64,000 bases of DNA from a virus. Made by a program: the position numbers and the translations under genes. The notes beneath the pieces are model-generated. The model saw only the letters and a list, made by a program, of their open reading frames with translations. It made no database searches and was not told where the DNA came from. This document shows, in pieces, positions 62,345 to 64,000 of the stretch; positions within the stretch are counted from its first letter, which is position 1, and every line of letters starts with the position of its first letter. The stretch covers positions 142,060 to 206,059 of IMG/VR virus record IMGVR_UViG_3300046787_000286. One strand, written 5' to 3'.

Positions 62345-63347
62345 ACAGTTGTTCACTTGCTAGATTCTTGCTCTTGGCCTCGCACTGAATATCAAAGTTG
62401 TCAGCAAAGCCTAACACCCAGTCATTACAAGCTGTATTCCACATCATATCAGAGTGTGCGCGGAGCTTTTGCTTTTTAAAACCTCCAGCAAGAAGTTGAT
62501 CAAGGTCTGGTCGAACTCCTGTATCATGACCAACCAAAACATCTTCGCGGCTAACAGAGTAGTGAAGAGTAGGACGCTGGTCGCGCCAAGACTCAATAAC
62601 CCGCATCGTGCGAGCGTCCTTGGGATCGATGTACTCGCCGGAATTAATCCAATGGTGGTGAACGTCCAGAACAAGAGCAACATGCTCAGCCACAAGTAAA
62701 GTACTATCAAGTCCATTTGTCATCTCGTCGTTTTCGATGGAAATTAAGTTCCTGGCCTCTGGAGTGAGACGACCTAGTGTCTTCAGGAATTTAGTGGCAC
62801 CACCTTTGCCACTCAAATGCACGTTTATTTTAAATCCATGATCATGCCAACTTGAACCGTAACCCATCCAGCGAGCCATGTCCGCGTGATACTCAAATTC
62901 GAGTATCGAACGTTCCACGATGTCGTCGGACTCACTAGCCAGTACACAGAATTGCCCAGGGTGAAACGACAATCGAACACCAAGTTCTCGAGCACGAGCA
63001 CCAATCGGAGCAAAGATTCGGGCACAGTGATCTTGAACATCTTGCTGTTGCCAAAACGGAATCCAATCTTCATGTGTGTATCCTTGTAGCATTTCTGAGC
63101 CCAGGCGCACCATGCGGCGGCCTTCGGGCATGGCACCCACACGTTCCACCATAAGCAGAGCCGCACGAGCATTGTGATTCATAATGTCCCACTGACGCTG
63201 TTCTGCTTCGCTCTTGTGTTCGCGAAGCCAGCGCATTGTAGTAGAACGCCCGTTTAGTTCACGGCTCTCAACTGTGGGCTTGCGACCCGCAGTTTCAGAG
63301 GGATGATCGAGCCATTTGCAGCAAAAGCCAATTCGAGGTGTATTCAT
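62325..63347 (-). CDS. UV-damage endonuclease UvsE/UvdE
   Basis: 340 residues from MNTPRIGFCCKWL. Typical blocks in order: SFHPGQFCVL, INVHLSGKGGATKFL, ISIENDEMTNGLDSTLLVAE, VALVLDVHHHWINSGEYI and LRAHSDMMWN. These supply the His/Glu/Asp metal ligands of the TIM-barrel endonuclease that nicks 5' of UV photoproducts. A phage copy would repair its DNA in sunlit water. The promoter at 63354 makes the mRNA leaderless. The length is slightly more than usual. Confidence 0.9.
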   Translation of the reverse strand: MNTPRIGFCCKWLDHPSETAGRKPTVESRELNGRSTTMRWLREHKSEAEQRQWDIMNHNARAALLMVERVGAMPEGRRMVRLGSEMLQGYTHEDWIPFWQQQDVQDHCARIFAPIGARARELGVRLSFHPGQFCVLASESDDIVERSILEFEYHADMARWMGYGSSWHDHGFKINVHLSGKGGATKFLKTLGRLTPEARNLISIENDEMTNGLDSTLLVAEHVALVLDVHHHWINSGEYIDPKDARTMRVIESWRDQRPTLHYSVSREDVLVGHDTGVRPDLDQLLAGGFKKQKLRAHSDMMWNTACNDWVLGFADNFDIQCEAKSKNLASEQLYEQFTA

Positions 63348-63353
63348 GATGTA

Positions 63354-63382
63354 ATTATACAACATTACGAAAATTGTGTCAA
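63354..63382 (-). promoter_or_regulatory. Sigma70-type early promoter, leaderless geometry
   Basis: TTGACA, 17-base spacer, TATAAT, six bases, ATG at 63347. It lies in the last codons of the upstream gene. Confidence 0.85.
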
Positions 63383-63919
63383 CACGTTATCTAACTTGTC
63401 AAACAACAAATTTGGTAAATCTTTGAACATTTTTTCAATTTGATCTGGGTGGTCCAAAATAACCCATTGGATTGTAGGGTTATCTTTTACAAGATGTAAT
63501 ACATATTGCTTATAATTGTGCCACTTATGGATAGCCAATTTATCTGTGCCAAGATCCTTGGGCTGCAAATCAAACCCAACTAACAATACAATATCGCTAT
63601 TAGAAGTTGACAAGTGCATACTCACAATATCATCTGGATGGTCTACTATTTCGTGAAAGTCACCTTGATATAACTTAACACCCGGTGGCCTACCAATTGA
63701 CTGATATGCAGAATTAGGCACATACAAATTGCATCTTGTATGGAAACTTCTATTAACTAAATCCTGTGCCTCTGGCTCGGAGTGACATATGACATTGTCA
63801 GTTGCGTAACTGCGCCAGGTGCGCCAGCCACCCCAAAATGGACCAACGCTTTTGAGTCGTTCTATATCTATAGTTGGATGTATAGTTGCAGCATCGGCTA
63901 GTACCCAGGATATTTTCAT
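63365..63919 (-). CDS. Conserved phage protein
   Basis: 184 residues. MKISWVLADAATIHPTID is followed by SDIVLLVGFDLQPK, which resembles a sugar- or nucleotide-binding alpha/beta protein. Unknown; the N-terminal half suggests a glycosyltransferase-like or other Rossmann fold. Overlaps the next gene upstream by ATGA. Confidence 0.5.
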   Translation of the reverse strand: MKISWVLADAATIHPTIDIERLKSVGPFWGGWRTWRSYATDNVICHSEPEAQDLVNRSFHTRCNLYVPNSAYQSIGRPPGVKLYQGDFHEIVDHPDDIVSMHLSTSNSDIVLLVGFDLQPKDLGTDKLAIHKWHNYKQYVLHLVKDNPTIQWVILDHPDQIEKMFKDLPNLLFDKLDNVLTQFS

Positions 63920-64000
63920 TCAACTGCCTTGATTAATTTCCATTTAAACCCGCCCAAGCATTGCCACGCAAACACCGGGTTCTCAACAGTAGGGTTAGCA
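63916..64000 (-). CDS. Unknown protein, 3' end only
   Basis: The final 27 codons of a gene that begins outside the right edge: ending VFAWQCLGGFKWKLIKAVE. The stop overlaps the ATG of the next gene (ATGA). Nothing can be said about function. Confidence 0.5.
   Translation of the reverse strand, partial: ANPTVENPVFAWQCLGGFKWKLIKAVE

Overview
The window is a densely packed piece of a large, T4-like (myovirus-type) phage genome. The evidence is the gene content: a gp44-type clamp-loader subunit beside a small zinc-ribbon protein, a GroES/gp31-like co-chaperonin, PhoH, large fibre/adhesin proteins, a SleB-type endolysin beside a membrane protein, HNH and NUMOD homing endonucleases, TAAATA late-promoter boxes, and dozens of 50-130-codon genes linked by ATGA or TAATG overlaps. 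Most genes lie on the minus strand. The borrowed metabolic genes point to a betaproteobacterial host, probably freshwater Burkholderiales: a TctC/Bug-type solute-binding protein, a phasin for polyhydroxyalkanoate granules, and a D-amino-acid dehydrogenase-like enzyme. This host assignment is inference. No tRNA, rRNA, CRISPR array or insertion sequence was seen, and no stretch over 300 bases lacks a gene.

Layout. 1-3.9 kb: P-loop, oxygenase, TctC, methyltransferase and SGNH genes (cargo or surface modification). 3.9-14.1 kb: conserved phage genes, an AAA+ ATPase divergent from phoH, clamp loader, cytidylyltransferase, co-chaperonin and a small DnaE-like fragment. 14.2-18.2 kb: three virion/fibre proteins. 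18.3-25.6 kb: superoxide dismutase, translation initiation factor IF-1, conserved small genes, a ppGpp-hydrolase-like HD protein, and the lysis pair. 25.7-41.4 kb: a radical SAM enzyme and several early operons of small genes, with a RelE-like toxin candidate, a ParB-like protein, homing endonucleases, an S11 D-Ala-D-Ala peptidase, a gamma-glutamylcyclotransferase, a metallophosphoesterase and a cupin. 41.5-45.5 kb: a 1334-residue fibre on the plus strand. 45.5-49.6 kb: a tandem array of 17 translationally coupled small paralogues with a C-terminal F-x-L-[RK]-W tail. 51.5-54.9 kb: a second radical SAM enzyme with two glycosyltransferase-like proteins. 56.5-58.8 kb: a ClpP-like protease and two exported proteins. 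60.1-64 kb: phasin, DadA-like oxidase, a basic H1-like protein and UvsE.

Regulation can be read from the DNA. Nineteen minus-strand promoters carry TTGACN, a 16-18 base spacer and a TATAAT-like box, often with TGC before it. They look like host sigma70 (early) promoters, and four sit directly after an intrinsic terminator. A second set of TAAATA boxes resembles T4 late promoters. In both classes some boxes place the predicted +1 exactly on the A of an ATG, so several genes should be leaderless.

The strongest candidate for an undescribed system is the F-x-L-[RK]-W family (17 in the array, two elsewhere). In many members the codons for the conserved tail also form the Shine-Dalgarno sequence of the next gene.
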